From NCBI RefSeq assembly GCF_000444995.1, contig NC_022041.1, positions 780,001 to 844,000 of the forward strand: 64,000 nucleotides of DNA. The letters are read 5' to 3'. A program made the position numbers and the translations under genes. Source of the DNA: Paracoccus aminophilus JCM 7686. GTDB lineage: Bacteria > Pseudomonadota > Alphaproteobacteria > Rhodobacterales > Rhodobacteraceae. Numbering within the stretch: the first letter of the stretch is position 1; each line of letters starts with the position of its first letter. This document shows positions 1 through 9,256 of the stretch, piece by piece. Under the pieces are notes generated by a model. It was not told the DNA's origin. It did not search any database and was given only the letters and a program-made list of their open reading frames with translations.

Positions 1-90
1 CGCCTGGAATTTCGGCACGCAGGCCTCTTCAGCCTGTGCGGCCGAGGCGAGCAGGAGGCCTGCGATGACGGTGCGGCGCAGATAGGCCAT
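1..90 (-). CDS. Exported protein, N-terminal fragment only
   Basis: Only the first 30 codons of this gene lie in the window; it runs off the left edge. The visible part begins MAYLRRTVIAGLLLASAAQA and continues EEACVP, which is a clear Sec signal peptide with a predicted cut after AQA. The mature protein would be periplasmic or secreted, with a Cys near its N-terminus. A second in-frame ATG lies 9 nt upstream at 99, but the AAGGG ribosome-binding site is almost against it, so 90 is preferred. Function cannot be judged from so little sequence. Confidence 0.55.
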   Translation of the reverse strand, partial: MAYLRRTVIAGLLLASAAQAEEACVPKFQA

Positions 91-344
91 TCTGTCCATT
101 CCCTTGTCTGTGAAGATGAATGCGTCAGCGAGATGCGGTGAGGAGGGGCACCCAAAGACGGCGCGGCCCGGCAGGAGGCTGTCCCAGCCGCTGATGGCTC
201 TGGCTGTTCTCTTGCATGGCGCGGCACTCCCGCCCCGGGGGCCCGAGGCAAACGATCAAAAACTCACGGGAATATGACTAAGCGTGAAGCCGAAGACAAC
301 CCAAAGCCGGGAAGCTTCGTAAACCAAAGATGAGCGGCGGGCGC

Positions 345-1979
345 TTACCGCTCGAAGCGCCCCTGCGGAATGGTCGAGGGCTCGAAGGTTTCGGCCGAGG
401 CGCGATTCCAGCGGCTCTGCCAATCGCGCAATTCGGGATAGTCGCGCGCGCCGACGAGGAAGCTTTCCGGCAGATAGGGAAAGGCTTCGTTGCCGTCGAG
501 GAAGGTGCCGTCGCTTTGGCGGAACATGAAGTGATAGGGCAAAAAGTCGTTGGGGCTGGAAAGTCCTGCCGCCCCGGCAATCTCGCCAAGCGCATGGAGC
601 GTGTTGCGGTGGAACCGCGCGACGCGGTCGCTTTTGCTGCCGACATCAATGGCGCGTTGGCGCAGCTTGTCCTGGGTCGCGATGCCGACCGGGCAGGCGT
701 TGGTGTGGCACGATTGGGACTGGATGCAGCCGATTGCGAACATGAAGCCGCGCGCCGAATTGCACCAATCCGCGCCAAGCGCGATGGCGCGGGCGAGATC
801 GAAGGCGCTGACCACTTTGCCCGCGGCGCCGATGCGGATGCGGTCGCGCAATCCCGCGCCGCGCAGGGTGTTGTGGACGAAGTTCAGCCCCTCGAGCATG
901 GGCATCCCGACCCGGTTGGCGAATTCAAGCGGTGCCGAGCCGGTGCCGCCCTCTTTGCCGTCGACCACGATGAAATCCGGGGTAATGCCGGTCTCGATCA
1001 TTGCTTTGACGATACACATGAACTCGCGACGATGACCGATGCACAGCTTGAAGCCGATGGGTTTGCCGTTCGACAGCTCGCGCAGCTCGGCAATGAAATT
1101 GCAAAGCCCGATCGGGGTTGAGAACGTGCTATGGGCAGGCGGCGAGAGGCAGTCCTGTCCCATGGGAACGCCGCGCGCCTCGGCGATTTCGGGGCTGATC
1201 TTGGCGGCGGGCAGCATCCCGCCGTGACCGGGTTTCGCACCCTGACTGAGCTTGATCTCGATCATCTTGATCTGAGGATCGGCCGCCTGTTGCCGGAATT
1301 TCTCCGGGTCGAAACCACCCTCCGCCGTGCGACAGCCGAAATAACCCGAGGCGACCTGATAGATGAGATCGCCGCCATTCGCGCGGTGATAGCGGCTGAT
1401 TCCGCCTTCGCCGGTGTCATGGGCAAAGCCGCCGGTCTTGGCGCCAAGGTTCAGCGCGGCGATGGCATTGGCCGAAAGCGCGCCGAAGCTCATCGCCGAG
1501 ATATTGTAAAGCGACGCCATATAGGGCTGGCGGCAATCCGGGCCGCCAATCGAAATCCGGAAATCGGTATCGTGGATGACCTTGGGCGCGACGGAATGGG
1601 TGACCCAAGCATAGCCGGCCTCATAGACCTTTTCCGAGGTGCCGAAGGGCTTCTTGTCCTCGGCCCCTTTGGCGCGCTGATAGACGAGACTGCGCGCTTC
1701 CCGGCTGAAGGGCAGCTCTTCGCTGTCGCTTTCGATCAGATATTGCCGGATCTCGGGCCGGATGCTTTCGAGCAGAAAGCGCATATGGCCGATCACCGGA
1801 TAATTGCGCAGCACCGCATGGCGCGATTGGATCAGGTCGTAGACCCCGAGCGCTGACAGCGCCAGCGCCAGAACCGCCAGAAGCTTGATCCAGAAGTTGC
1901 CCGACATCCCCAGAGGAAAGAGGATCAGGACGGCGAGAATGCAAAGGGCGAGGACGGAGTAGCGCTTGATCTGTGGCAT
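345..1979 (-). CDS. FMN-binding glutamate synthase family protein, membrane-anchored
   Basis: This 544-residue protein matches the standalone GltB-like FMN/Fe-S domain family (YerD type). Residues about 7-50 form two hydrophobic segments that would tether it to the inner membrane. The body has the FMN-barrel motifs SAMSFGALS, GEGGIS, KLSQGAKPGHGG and DGKEGGTGSAP. The cysteine cluster C-x5-C-x4-C in CIQSQSCHTNACPVG corresponds to the 3Fe-4S ligands of glutamate synthase. The glutaminase domain and the small subunit of classical GOGAT are absent and not adjacent, so glutamate synthesis is not proven and the electron donor is unknown. It is a single gene transcribed away from a 600-nt noncoding stretch. 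Confidence 0.9.
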   Translation of the reverse strand: MPQIKRYSVLALCILAVLILFPLGMSGNFWIKLLAVLALALSALGVYDLIQSRHAVLRNYPVIGHMRFLLESIRPEIRQYLIESDSEELPFSREARSLVYQRAKGAEDKKPFGTSEKVYEAGYAWVTHSVAPKVIHDTDFRISIGGPDCRQPYMASLYNISAMSFGALSANAIAALNLGAKTGGFAHDTGEGGISRYHRANGGDLIYQVASGYFGCRTAEGGFDPEKFRQQAADPQIKMIEIKLSQGAKPGHGGMLPAAKISPEIAEARGVPMGQDCLSPPAHSTFSTPIGLCNFIAELRELSNGKPIGFKLCIGHRREFMCIVKAMIETGITPDFIVVDGKEGGTGSAPLEFANRVGMPMLEGLNFVHNTLRGAGLRDRIRIGAAGKVVSAFDLARAIALGADWCNSARGFMFAIGCIQSQSCHTNACPVGIATQDKLRQRAIDVGSKSDRVARFHRNTLHALGEIAGAAGLSSPNDFLPYHFMFRQSDGTFLDGNEAFPYLPESFLVGARDYPELRDWQSRWNRASAETFEPSTIPQGRFER

Positions 1980-2582
1980 TGCGGGCTTTCGGGCGTCAGA
2001 TTTACGACTTTGGCACGATACTGACCGATGGTTGATATATTCTCAACGGTGAGCAGGTCACGTCTGCTTTAGGCATAATTTGCGACGGCGCGGTAAAGCT
2101 AGCAGGCCCTGCATGGGCGATGCGTCTGGGGCTTCGGGTAAGTCCGGGGCGAGAGCTTGGTTTTATGCGTGCCCAGGCTGCGGATTGAGGCGTTTTGGCC
2201 TTCTACGGATCGCAAAATCCCTCGCGCTCAGGGCGAGCTATCACCGAACATTTCTTTGAGCTTTTAGGAGGATAGCGGTTCGACCGCGGGCCGTTGACCA
2301 TCACGACGCGCGCGTGGTCTATCTCGCTTTCGTCGCAGGCTTCTTGTCTCACAGGGGCAGGGGGCAGGTCCCATTCCGACGGATTTCAGGCATACCAGCC
2401 CCTCTTTGAAGCGAGTAAAACCATCTCCACAAGGGCTCGCTGCGACGGGCGAGGTGGCCATTCGGCACGGTCCCGAGACCCGCGATTTTGTCTCACCCGG
2501 GGACCTATTCAAATGATCGTGCGAAAACTTCGGAACCAGGCGCAGGGCGGAATGTTAAGTTTTCGATTGTAGGACATGCGAG
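1980..2582. other. Noncoding stretch upstream of the glutamate-synthase-like gene
   Basis: I see no convincing gene here. Next to the GltB-like gene there is an AT-rich spot with an inverted repeat, GTTGA-N7-TCAAC at 2031-2047, which could be part of its promoter or an operator. Short open frames on both strands between 2264 and 2572 have no recognisable domain and no good ribosome-binding site. Confidence 0.4.
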
Positions 2583-2909
2583 ATGAGGATGCGGGACATG
2601 TGCGCCAATAGGATAGCGAGGCATACATTGGTCATTCACGATGAAATCGATGATCTCATCGAAGCTTATCACCCGGAGCCCGATCACGAGGCTGCGGCGG
2701 AAGCCTATGTCGATGCGGTGGGCTATCTTTTGTGGGCGGCAGAGATGGCCTCAATGGGCAAGCTGCAGGATGGCCCCATGTCGCGCGCGACCCTGTTGCA
2801 AGCGGCCCGGCGTAGTCTGGAGGATGCTGAGCGTGCGGAGTTGATGGCGCTGAATGCGATCCACCAATCCACGACCCCGATCATTGCGAAGGTTGCAGCC
2901 GGGGCCTGA
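2583..2909 (+). CDS. Small hypothetical protein
   Basis: A 108-residue protein with no domain I recognise. It is acidic and looks largely helical, with an Ala/Glu/Asp-rich centre (EPDHEAAAEAYVDAVGYLLW) followed by a second helical stretch (SRATLLQAARRSLEDAERAE). There is no signal peptide or membrane segment. Codon use looks coding, and an AGGA lies about 8 nt before the first ATG. In-frame ATGs at 2589 and 2598 are alternative starts. It stands alone between two noncoding stretches, so context gives no clue to its role. Confidence 0.6.
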   Translation: MRMRDMCANRIARHTLVIHDEIDDLIEAYHPEPDHEAAAEAYVDAVGYLLWAAEMASMGKLQDGPMSRATLLQAARRSLEDAERAELMALNAIHQSTTPIIAKVAAGA

Positions 2910-3524
2910 CCGGACCATCCGGCTCCGGTTATCGCAGATCTTGTCAATATCGTCTGATTCTTCGCGACCGGCGAAGATGTGCAGATTGTTGCTATGAAGG
3001 CAGTGCGCACGCGCGCCCTGAATCGCGCTGGGCGTGGTGTTGACCTGTTGCCAACTGGACCCGGAAGCTGATGCAACGCGGTGGCCGTAGGGCCGTCGAG
3101 TTGCCTATCTGTAACATCTTTTTTCGAGGCGCGACAGGGGTTTGTCGTCAAGCGAGGAAAAATCTTCGCGTGCTTTGGTGTGGTTGGAAACGGGCGCGCA
3201 GAGATCAGGGACCGAACCCTTTCGGTCGCCGATTTCGTGACGGCTGTTTTAGAGCCGCATAGGGGCTGCGCGGCCGGCTTGTCTGACCGTAACGGCTTAC
3301 GTTAACCAACGCGCTCAATGATCCTTACCGATCGGGGGTGCGTTCGTGGTTCTTTCGACAGCCAAGGGCCATTTCAAAGAATGCGATGGCCATTCTTTCG
3401 TCAGAGCGCCCAAGCCATCGGCGCCTGTCGCTCATCCCATTTATCCTCTTCGTGGCCTATCTCTGCACGCGTCGCCCGAGCCGACGGGCGCAAAACGGGC
3501 TGATCGCGCGGCCCCCCAATCTGC
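2910..3524. other. Noncoding stretch, no supported gene
   Basis: About 600 nt with no convincing gene. Several overlapping short frames exist on the plus strand, but none has a start context or a protein pattern worth reporting. The stretch ends at the terminator of the LLM oxidoreductase gene. Confidence 0.4.
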
Positions 3525-3558
3525 AAAGCCGCCGGTGCCAAGGGCAGCCGGCGGCTTT
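3525..3558 (-). terminator. Hairpin terminator of the LLM oxidoreductase gene
   Basis: A perfect 11-bp stem, AAAGCCGCCGG pairing with CCGGCGGCTTT, encloses a loop that itself has a TGCC/GGCA pairing. It sits directly after the stop codon of the minus-strand gene. Confidence 0.75.
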
Positions 3559-3563
3559 GATTG

Positions 3564-4613
3564 TCAGTTGATCGGATCGCCTGTTACCGGGCCGTCCCAG
3601 TTCGGTTTCCAGCCAAGCGCAGGCGCGACATGTTTGGCAAAGGATTCAAGCAGATGCAGGTTGTATTCCGGCCCGAGCTGGTTCGGAATCGTCAGCATCA
3701 ATGTATCCGCCAGCGCCACGGCCTTGTCGCGTTTCAGCTCTTCGATCAGCCGGTCGGGCTCGGCGGCATAGGTCCGCCCGAAGGTCGAGCGGAAGCCGTC
3801 GATCACGCCAATCCCGTCGCGCCGGTCCTCTCCGCCGCCGAAATAGGCCGCATCCTGCGCGTTCATGATCGGGAAGACGCTTCGGCTGACCGAGACCCGC
3901 GGCGCGCCTTTATGCCCGGCGGCGCGATAAGCCTCGCGGAAGCGCAGGATCTGCTCGGCCTGCAGCTCGTCAAAGGGCATTCCGGCTTCCTCGGTCAATA
4001 GGGTCGAGGACATCAGGTTCAGCCCCTGTTTCCCGGTCCATTCCGCCGTTTCGCGCGTCGCAGAGCCCCACCAGATATGATCGCGCAGCGAGGCCGAACG
4101 CGGCTCGATCGGCGTCATCTGCCCGCCCGACATCTGCCGGTCGCCCTTCGCCAGACGCGCACCGTCGATCGCCTGCAAAAACAACGCGAACTTGTCGCGG
4201 GCAATATCGGCGCCGCGCTCATCGTTCGAGCCGGTGTAGCCAAAGGCCTCATAGCCGCGCACGACGGTCTCGGGCGAGCCACGGCTGATCCCCAGCGCAA
4301 TGCGACCATCCGCCAGAATATCGAGCGATGCCGCCTCTTCCGCGAGATAAAGCGGGTTCTCATAGCGCATGTCGATCACGCCGGTGCCGACCTCGATATG
4401 TTTGGTCTTGGCGGCGATCGTGGCCAGAAGCGGCATCGGCGAGGCCTGCTGGCTGGCAAAGTGATGCACGCGGAAATAAGCGCCGTTGACGCCGAGTTTA
4501 TCGGCCCCGACGCCGATCTCGACCGCCTGTTTCAGCATCTCGCTGGCGTTGCGGGTCTGCGAGCCACGTGCGTTCAGATAGTGGCCAAAGCTCAAAAAAC
4601 CGAAAGCTCTCAT
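3564..4613 (-). CDS. LLM class flavin-dependent oxidoreductase
   Basis: A 349-residue luciferase-like monooxygenase (bacterial luciferase TIM-barrel superfamily), cytoplasmic and dependent on reduced FMN. Family signs are the N-terminal strand MRAFGFLSFGHY, the segment LATIAAKTKHIEVGTGV near residue 60, and LYLAEEAASLDILADGRIALGISRGSPE, the usual barrel region before the flavin phosphate site. The length is normal. The start has AGGAG 7 nt upstream. It appears to be a single gene with its own terminator. The substrate cannot be predicted. Confidence 0.9.
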   Translation of the reverse strand: MRAFGFLSFGHYLNARGSQTRNASEMLKQAVEIGVGADKLGVNGAYFRVHHFASQQASPMPLLATIAAKTKHIEVGTGVIDMRYENPLYLAEEAASLDILADGRIALGISRGSPETVVRGYEAFGYTGSNDERGADIARDKFALFLQAIDGARLAKGDRQMSGGQMTPIEPRSASLRDHIWWGSATRETAEWTGKQGLNLMSSTLLTEEAGMPFDELQAEQILRFREAYRAAGHKGAPRVSVSRSVFPIMNAQDAAYFGGGEDRRDGIGVIDGFRSTFGRTYAAEPDRLIEELKRDKAVALADTLMLTIPNQLGPEYNLHLLESFAKHVAPALGWKPNWDGPVTGDPIN

Positions 4614-4873
4614 CGAAGTTCTCCTGCCGCCCGAGGCGGTCTCACTGTCCGTCTCGATATGGGCTTTCCCACCCGTTCGCCGAGCCCGCGCGCAGCCAAC
4701 GCGGTGTTCGCTTTGATCGAACGGATAGGGTGGATTTGGCTGCGCGGCTTACGGCTATGCCGTCTGTTCTGGATTATGGGTCGGGCAGGATTGACTTATC
4801 TCAAGGTTGCATGAAGTCTAATCGCACAATTTAAAAGATATTGATTGATGATCTTGGAAGCGGAGACAGTGAT

Positions 4874-5038
4874 GTGTCTGACGTGTTTTTAAATTGCGGC
4901 GCGGTCCGGGCGGCGGGATTTCTGCCACTGCAGCAGCCTGAGGACCTTGGCGGCAAGAGCAATCTCGGCTGGCGCGCCGATCCCGACCATCTGCGGCTGA
5001 TCAGGAAGGGCGGCCGCATCTTCAAGAACAATCTGTGA
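4874..5038 (+). CDS. Possible small ORF coupled to the outer-membrane-type gene
   Basis: A GTG at 4874 with GGAG 8 nt upstream would begin a 54-residue protein. Third codon positions are strongly GC-rich in its second half, as in real genes nearby. Its TGA overlaps the GAGG ribosome-binding site of the gene starting at 5048, so the two would be translationally coupled. No domain or signal peptide is visible. The frame also stays open upstream to a TTG at 4841. It could equally be a leader peptide, a decayed gene end or chance. Confidence 0.3.
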   Translation: MSDVFLNCGAVRAAGFLPLQQPEDLGGKSNLGWRADPDHLRLIRKGGRIFKNNL

Positions 5039-5047
5039 GGAACAGCC

Positions 5048-5773
5048 ATGATGCGGAAACTTCTGGCGGGCGCGGCCCTTCTTTGTGCTTCGGTGCTGTC
5101 GACCAGCGCCGGAGAGTGGTCGGGGCAGGTCACGCCCTATGTCTGGGCGGCGGGCGTCGGTGGCGATATCACGCCCTTTACCGGCGCGCCGAGCCTGTCG
5201 TTCGACAAATCCGCGTCCGAGATCCTCAAGGATGTCGATGGCGCGTTCTTCCTGTCGGGCTATGCGCGGCGTGACCGGCTGGTGGTGATGGGCGATCTGA
5301 GCTGGTCGTCGAGCTCGAAATCCGGGGCGATCCCGCCGGGCCTGCCTGCCGAGGCCAAGCTGAAACAGCGCTCGCTGACGCTGCTGACCGGGTGGCGAGC
5401 GGTCACGAGTGACGACATGTCGCTTGATCTGCTCGCGGGCGCGCGCGCGTGGAAGATCAAGGGCAGCGTCGATGTGGCGGGCGGGATGCTGTCAGCATCG
5501 CCCAGCAAGGATTTCGTCGATCCGATCGTCGCGGTGCGCGCCAATTTCAAACTGGCACCCAGATGGTCGTCCATTTTCTATGTCGATTACGGCGGCTTCG
5601 GCGCGGGCTCGGACAGCACCAGCCAGATCCTTGCGACGGTGAATTATCAGGCGAGCGACAATCTCTGGCTGTCGGTCGGCTATCGCCAATTGAATGTCGA
5701 TTATCAAAGCGGCGGCACGAAATTCGACGTGAGCATGGCCGGTCCGCTGCTTGGCGCGACCTGGCGTTTCTGA
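5048..5773 (+). CDS. Outer-membrane beta-barrel-type protein
   Basis: A 241-residue exported protein. The signal peptide is MMRKLLAGAALLCASVLSTSA, with cleavage before GEWSGQ. The rest alternates short amphipathic strands such as WSGQVTPYVWAAGVGGD, WSSIFYVDYGGFGAGSD and LWLSVGYRQLNVDY, and it ends in Phe (TWRF), the usual C-terminal signature of outer-membrane barrels. It resembles small 8-10-strand barrels of unknown function. GAGG lies 7 nt before the ATG. The next gene, a secreted amidase, begins 11 nt after the stop, so the two look like one operon. The barrel topology is inferred from pattern only. Confidence 0.7.
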   Translation: MMRKLLAGAALLCASVLSTSAGEWSGQVTPYVWAAGVGGDITPFTGAPSLSFDKSASEILKDVDGAFFLSGYARRDRLVVMGDLSWSSSSKSGAIPPGLPAEAKLKQRSLTLLTGWRAVTSDDMSLDLLAGARAWKIKGSVDVAGGMLSASPSKDFVDPIVAVRANFKLAPRWSSIFYVDYGGFGAGSDSTSQILATVNYQASDNLWLSVGYRQLNVDYQSGGTKFDVSMAGPLLGATWRF

Positions 5774-5783
5774 GGAGATGAAG

Positions 5784-6833
5784 ATGTTTCGTAAACTCGC
5801 CCTGACCTTCTCTGTGGCGCTGATGGCGGCGGCGCCCATCGCCGAGGCCTGCACTCGCGTCATCTATCACGGCCCCGATGGCCGCGTGCTCACCGTGCGC
5901 TCGATGGATTGGAGCCTGCCTATGGTGTCCAACCTTTGGGTCTTCCCGCGCGGCATGACCCGCAGCGGCGAGGCCGGGCCGCGCTCGCTCGAATGGACCT
6001 CGAAATATGGCAGCCTGATCGTCACGGGCTATGACATCTCGACGGTCGATGGCATGAACGAGGCCGGGCTGACCGCCAATATGCTGTGGCTGGTCAGCTC
6101 GGATTACCCCAAGGACGACGGCAAGACGCCGCAGATCTCGCTGTCGCTTTGGGCGCAATATGTCATGGACAATTACGCGACCGTGGCCGAGGCCGTCGCG
6201 GATATGCAGGCCAATCCGATCCATGTCGTCACCAGCGACGTGCCGATGCAGCCGGGGCGTCTGGCGACGGTCCATCTCTCGCTCTCGGACCCGAGCGGAG
6301 ACAGCGCGATTCTCGAATGGATCGACGGCGCCTTGCAAATCCATCACGGGCCGGAATTTCGGGTGATGACCAATGATCCGCCCTATGACGAGCAGCTTGC
6401 CATCACCTCTTATTGGCAGGGCGTGAACCCGCGGGAAATGCTGCCCGGCACGACTCGCGCCCCGGATCGGTTCACGCGCGCGGGCACCTATATCGACATG
6501 GTGGTGCAGTCGGATGATCCCCGGACGGCGGCCGCGGCAGCTTTCAGCGTGATCCGCAACGTCTCTGTCCCCTACGGGATCAGCACGCCGGATGCGCCGA
6601 ACCTCTCGACCACGCGCTGGCGCGTGGTGGCCGATCAGAAGGATCGGCTGTTTTATGTGGAATCGGCGATTTCCCCGAATATCTTCTGGGTCGATCTGAA
6701 AAAGCTCGACTTCTCGGAGGCGGGCGGCGTGCGCTGGCTCGATCTCGGCGAGGATATGGCGGTGCTTCACTCGGGCGAGGTCTCTGGCGACTTCACCCCG
6801 GCGAAACCGTTTCGGTTCGAGCCTGCGGGGTAG
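5784..6833 (+). CDS. Secreted linear amide C-N hydrolase (choloylglycine hydrolase family)
   Basis: A 349-residue Ntn hydrolase of the bile-salt hydrolase / penicillin V acylase family. After a signal peptide ending AEA, the mature protein would start CTRVIYHG, so Cys23 becomes the N-terminal nucleophile, as the family requires. Other family motifs are RSMDW (Arg and Asp of the active site), EAGLTANMLWL and the NDPPYDEQL segment carrying the conserved Asn. The ATG at 5784 is 6 nt after GAGGAG; the ATG at 5778 touches the ribosome-binding site and is less likely. Export suggests an extracytoplasmic substrate. Penicillin V, N-acyl amino acids and acyl-homoserine lactones are family possibilities, and bile salts are unlikely. 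It is co-transcribed with the barrel protein upstream. Confidence 0.88.
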   Translation: MFRKLALTFSVALMAAAPIAEACTRVIYHGPDGRVLTVRSMDWSLPMVSNLWVFPRGMTRSGEAGPRSLEWTSKYGSLIVTGYDISTVDGMNEAGLTANMLWLVSSDYPKDDGKTPQISLSLWAQYVMDNYATVAEAVADMQANPIHVVTSDVPMQPGRLATVHLSLSDPSGDSAILEWIDGALQIHHGPEFRVMTNDPPYDEQLAITSYWQGVNPREMLPGTTRAPDRFTRAGTYIDMVVQSDDPRTAAAAAFSVIRNVSVPYGISTPDAPNLSTTRWRVVADQKDRLFYVESAISPNIFWVDLKKLDFSEAGGVRWLDLGEDMAVLHSGEVSGDFTPAKPFRFEPAG

Positions 6834-7025
6834 GGCGGTCCATGTCCCTTGTCGGCCCGGCGGAAGACTGCCGGGCTGCCTGCCGCGCGATGTGATCTTT
6901 GCTTGAGGAACCCCCGCGCGCCAAGAGATGGCAGTATGCATGCCAATCCGTTGGCGACAAACAGAACTGCTTGGCTGGTGATTATCCAACCAACTGAATT
7001 CATGCGTATTTGAAGGGTGGATAAC

Positions 7026-7100
<75 letters not shown>

Positions 7101-7302
7101 GCCGGTGGAAGGGCGTTTAGCCCGCGCCGCGTGAGGGTGCAAGAGGGTATCGGGAAAAAAACGCCAAGAACTTGCGCAAGCCCGAGATTGGTTCTGTCCG
7201 GGCGCAGGCGTTCGGCGGGATTTGCAGTTCCGGCGCGTCAGGGTGCGGGGCAGATGTCGGGCGGATGCTGGACGGATGCGCAGAGGGCGTTTAACAGAAG
7301 AC

Positions 7303-7506
7303 ATGAGCAAACGCCCGGATTCCCCCACAGACAAATCCAAGCGCGAGGATCGGCTCAAAGCCGCCTTGCGCGCCAATCTCAATCGACGCAAGGCGCAAGA
7401 TCGCGCCCGTGCCGCCGATCCTGATTGGCGGTCTGACGAATCCGGGGAGGGGCAGGCGGCGCACCTCGACGACGAATCGACGGCTCCGCCCAAACAGGAG
7501 ACTTGA
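7303..7506 (+). CDS. Small conserved hypothetical protein upstream of murA
   Basis: A 67-residue, very hydrophilic basic protein. The core KREDRLKAALRANLNRRKAQ is a likely helix, flanked by disordered charged ends. From my knowledge of Rhodobacterales genomes a similar small basic protein often sits just before murA. Here its TGA is followed directly by the murA ATG, so the two are almost certainly co-translated. No function is known to me; RNA or ribosome binding is only a guess from its charge. Confidence 0.72.
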   Translation: MSKRPDSPTDKSKREDRLKAALRANLNRRKAQDRARAADPDWRSDESGEGQAAHLDDESTAPPKQET

Positions 7507-8790
7507 ATGGACCAGATCATCGTGCGGGGCGGCAATGAGCTCCACGGCGAAATTCCGATCACCGGGGCGAAAAATGCCTGTCTGACGCTGATGCCGCTGA
7601 CGCTGCTGACCGATCAGCCGCTGACGCTGACCAATGCGCCGCGCCTCTCGGATATCCGCACCATGACACAGCTTCTGCAGTCGCTCGGCGCGGAAGTCGC
7701 CAGCCTGCAAGACGGTCAGGTTCTGGCGATGTCGAGCCATGCACTGACCAGCCAGACCGCCGATTATGACATCGTGCGCAAGATGCGCGCCTCGATTCTG
7801 GTGCTCGGGCCGCTGCTCGCGCGCTATGGTCAGGGTGTCGTGTCGCTGCCGGGCGGGTGTGCCATTGGCGCGCGGCCGGTCGATCTGCATCTCAAGGCCT
7901 TCGAGGCGATGGGGGCAGAGCTTGATCTGCGCGACGGCTATGTCTGGGCCAAGGCGCCTGCGGGCGGACTGAAGGGCGCGGTTATCGACTTCCCGATCGT
8001 CTCGGTCGGCGCGACGGAAAACGCGCTGATGGCGGCGGCGCTCGCCAAGGGCACCACGGTCATCAAGAACGCCGCGCGTGAGCCGGAAATCGTCGATCTC
8101 GCCGTCTGTTTGCGCCGCATGGGCGCGCAGATCGAGGGCGAGGGCACCTCGACCATCACCATCCAGGGCGTCACCAGTCTCGGCGGCGCGACCCATCCCG
8201 TCGTCACCGACCGGATCGAGCTTGGCACCTATATGCTCGCGCCCGCGATCTGCGGCGGCGAGGTCGAATGTCTGGGCGGTCGCATCGACCTGCTCGCGGC
8301 CTTCTGCGAGAAACTGGACGAGGCTGGCATCAGCGTGACCGAGACCCCGCGCGGGCTGAAAGTCGCACGCAAGAATGGCCGCGTCCGCGCCGTCGATGTC
8401 GTGACCGAGCCCTTCCCGGGCTTTCCGACCGACCTTCAGGCCCAGATCATGGCGCTGATGTGCACCGCCGAGGGCACTTCGGTGCTGGAGGAGCGCATTT
8501 TCGAGAACCGCTTCATGCATGCGCCCGAACTGGCTCGCATGGGCGCGCGCATCGAGGTTCATGGCGGCACTGCGCGGGTCACCGGGATCGAGAAGCTCAA
8601 GGGGGCGCCGGTCATGGCCACCGATCTGCGCGCCTCGGTCAGCCTGATTCTCGCCGGGCTCGCTGCCGAGGGCGAGACCGTGGTCAGCCGCGTCTATCAC
8701 CTCGATCGCGGATATGAGAAGGTTGTGCGCAAATTGAGCGGCGTTGGCGCCCAGATCGAGCGCATCAAGGAGGTTCACCACGATGAGTGA
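7507..8790 (+). CDS. murA: UDP-N-acetylglucosamine 1-carboxyvinyltransferase MurA
   Basis: MurA transfers enolpyruvate from PEP to UDP-GlcNAc, the first committed step of peptidoglycan synthesis, in the cytoplasm. At 427 residues it is full length. Motifs include GAKNACL near residue 20 (Lys and Asn at the UDP-GlcNAc site), the fosfomycin-target loop [14 protein letters not shown] with Cys118, and FPTDLQAQ near residue 305. Cys118 is present, so fosfomycin sensitivity by this route would be expected. It overlaps the next gene by 8 nt and is the main gene of a four-gene run. Confidence 0.98.
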   Translation: MDQIIVRGGNELHGEIPITGAKNACLTLMPLTLLTDQPLTLTNAPRLSDIRTMTQLLQSLGAEVASLQDGQVLAMSSHALTSQTADYDIVRKMRASILVLGPLLARYGQGVVSLPGGCAIGARPVDLHLKAFEAMGAELDLRDGYVWAKAPAGGLKGAVIDFPIVSVGATENALMAAALAKGTTVIKNAAREPEIVDLAVCLRRMGAQIEGEGTSTITIQGVTSLGGATHPVVTDRIELGTYMLAPAICGGEVECLGGRIDLLAAFCEKLDEAGISVTETPRGLKVARKNGRVRAVDVVTEPFPGFPTDLQAQIMALMCTAEGTSVLEERIFENRFMHAPELARMGARIEVHGGTARVTGIEKLKGAPVMATDLRASVSLILAGLAAEGETVVSRVYHLDRGYEKVVRKLSGVGAQIERIKEVHHDE

Positions 8791-9256
8791 CGCAAGCTTT
8801 CACGATGCCGATCCCGGTCCGCTTGCTCTTGCGGCGGCGGATGGTGACGATCTGCAGGTGATCGCCGCGCTGGCGCAGGACGCGGTTCTGCCGGTCAGTG
8901 ACATCAGCTACGATTCGAAGCGGCGCTATCTGGCGCTGCTTCTCAACCGCTTTCGCTGGGAAGATCTTGAAGAGGCGCAGCGCGATCAGCGCCCCTATGA
9001 GCGGGTGCGCAGCCTGTTGGTGCTGTCGGATGTGGTCCGGGTGCAGGGCGACGGGATCGACCGGCAGGACAAGGATCTCGTGCTCGAGTTGCTCAGCATT
9101 GGCTGGGAGCCGGGCGAGGATGGCTGCGGCCGGATCTTGCTGCAATTCGCGGGTGACGGCACGCTGATGGTCGATGTCGAATGCGTCAATGCCGAACTGC
9201 GCGACGTGACGCGCCCCTATATCGCGCCCAGCCAACGGGTGCCGAGCCATCCATGA
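8783..9256 (+). CDS. DUF2948 family protein
   Basis: A 157-residue cytoplasmic protein matching the alphaproteobacterial DUF2948 family. Family features are [22 protein letters not shown] at the N-terminus, split here by Asp residues, then [13 protein letters not shown] and the closing [18 protein letters not shown]. It starts 8 nt inside the end of murA, and its own stop overlaps the next start in an ATGA, so it is translated from the murA message. The function is unknown; its position beside murA is frequent in Rhodobacterales. Confidence 0.88.
   Translation: MSDASFHDADPGPLALAAADGDDLQVIAALAQDAVLPVSDISYDSKRRYLALLLNRFRWEDLEEAQRDQRPYERVRSLLVLSDVVRVQGDGIDRQDKDLVLELLSIGWEPGEDGCGRILLQFAGDGTLMVDVECVNAELRDVTRPYIAPSQRVPSHP

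Noticed and set aside
2264..2572. Short frames on both strands before the small hypothetical gene
   Set aside because: No recognisable domain, poor start contexts and a composition unlike neighbouring genes. A decayed gene cannot be excluded but is not supported.
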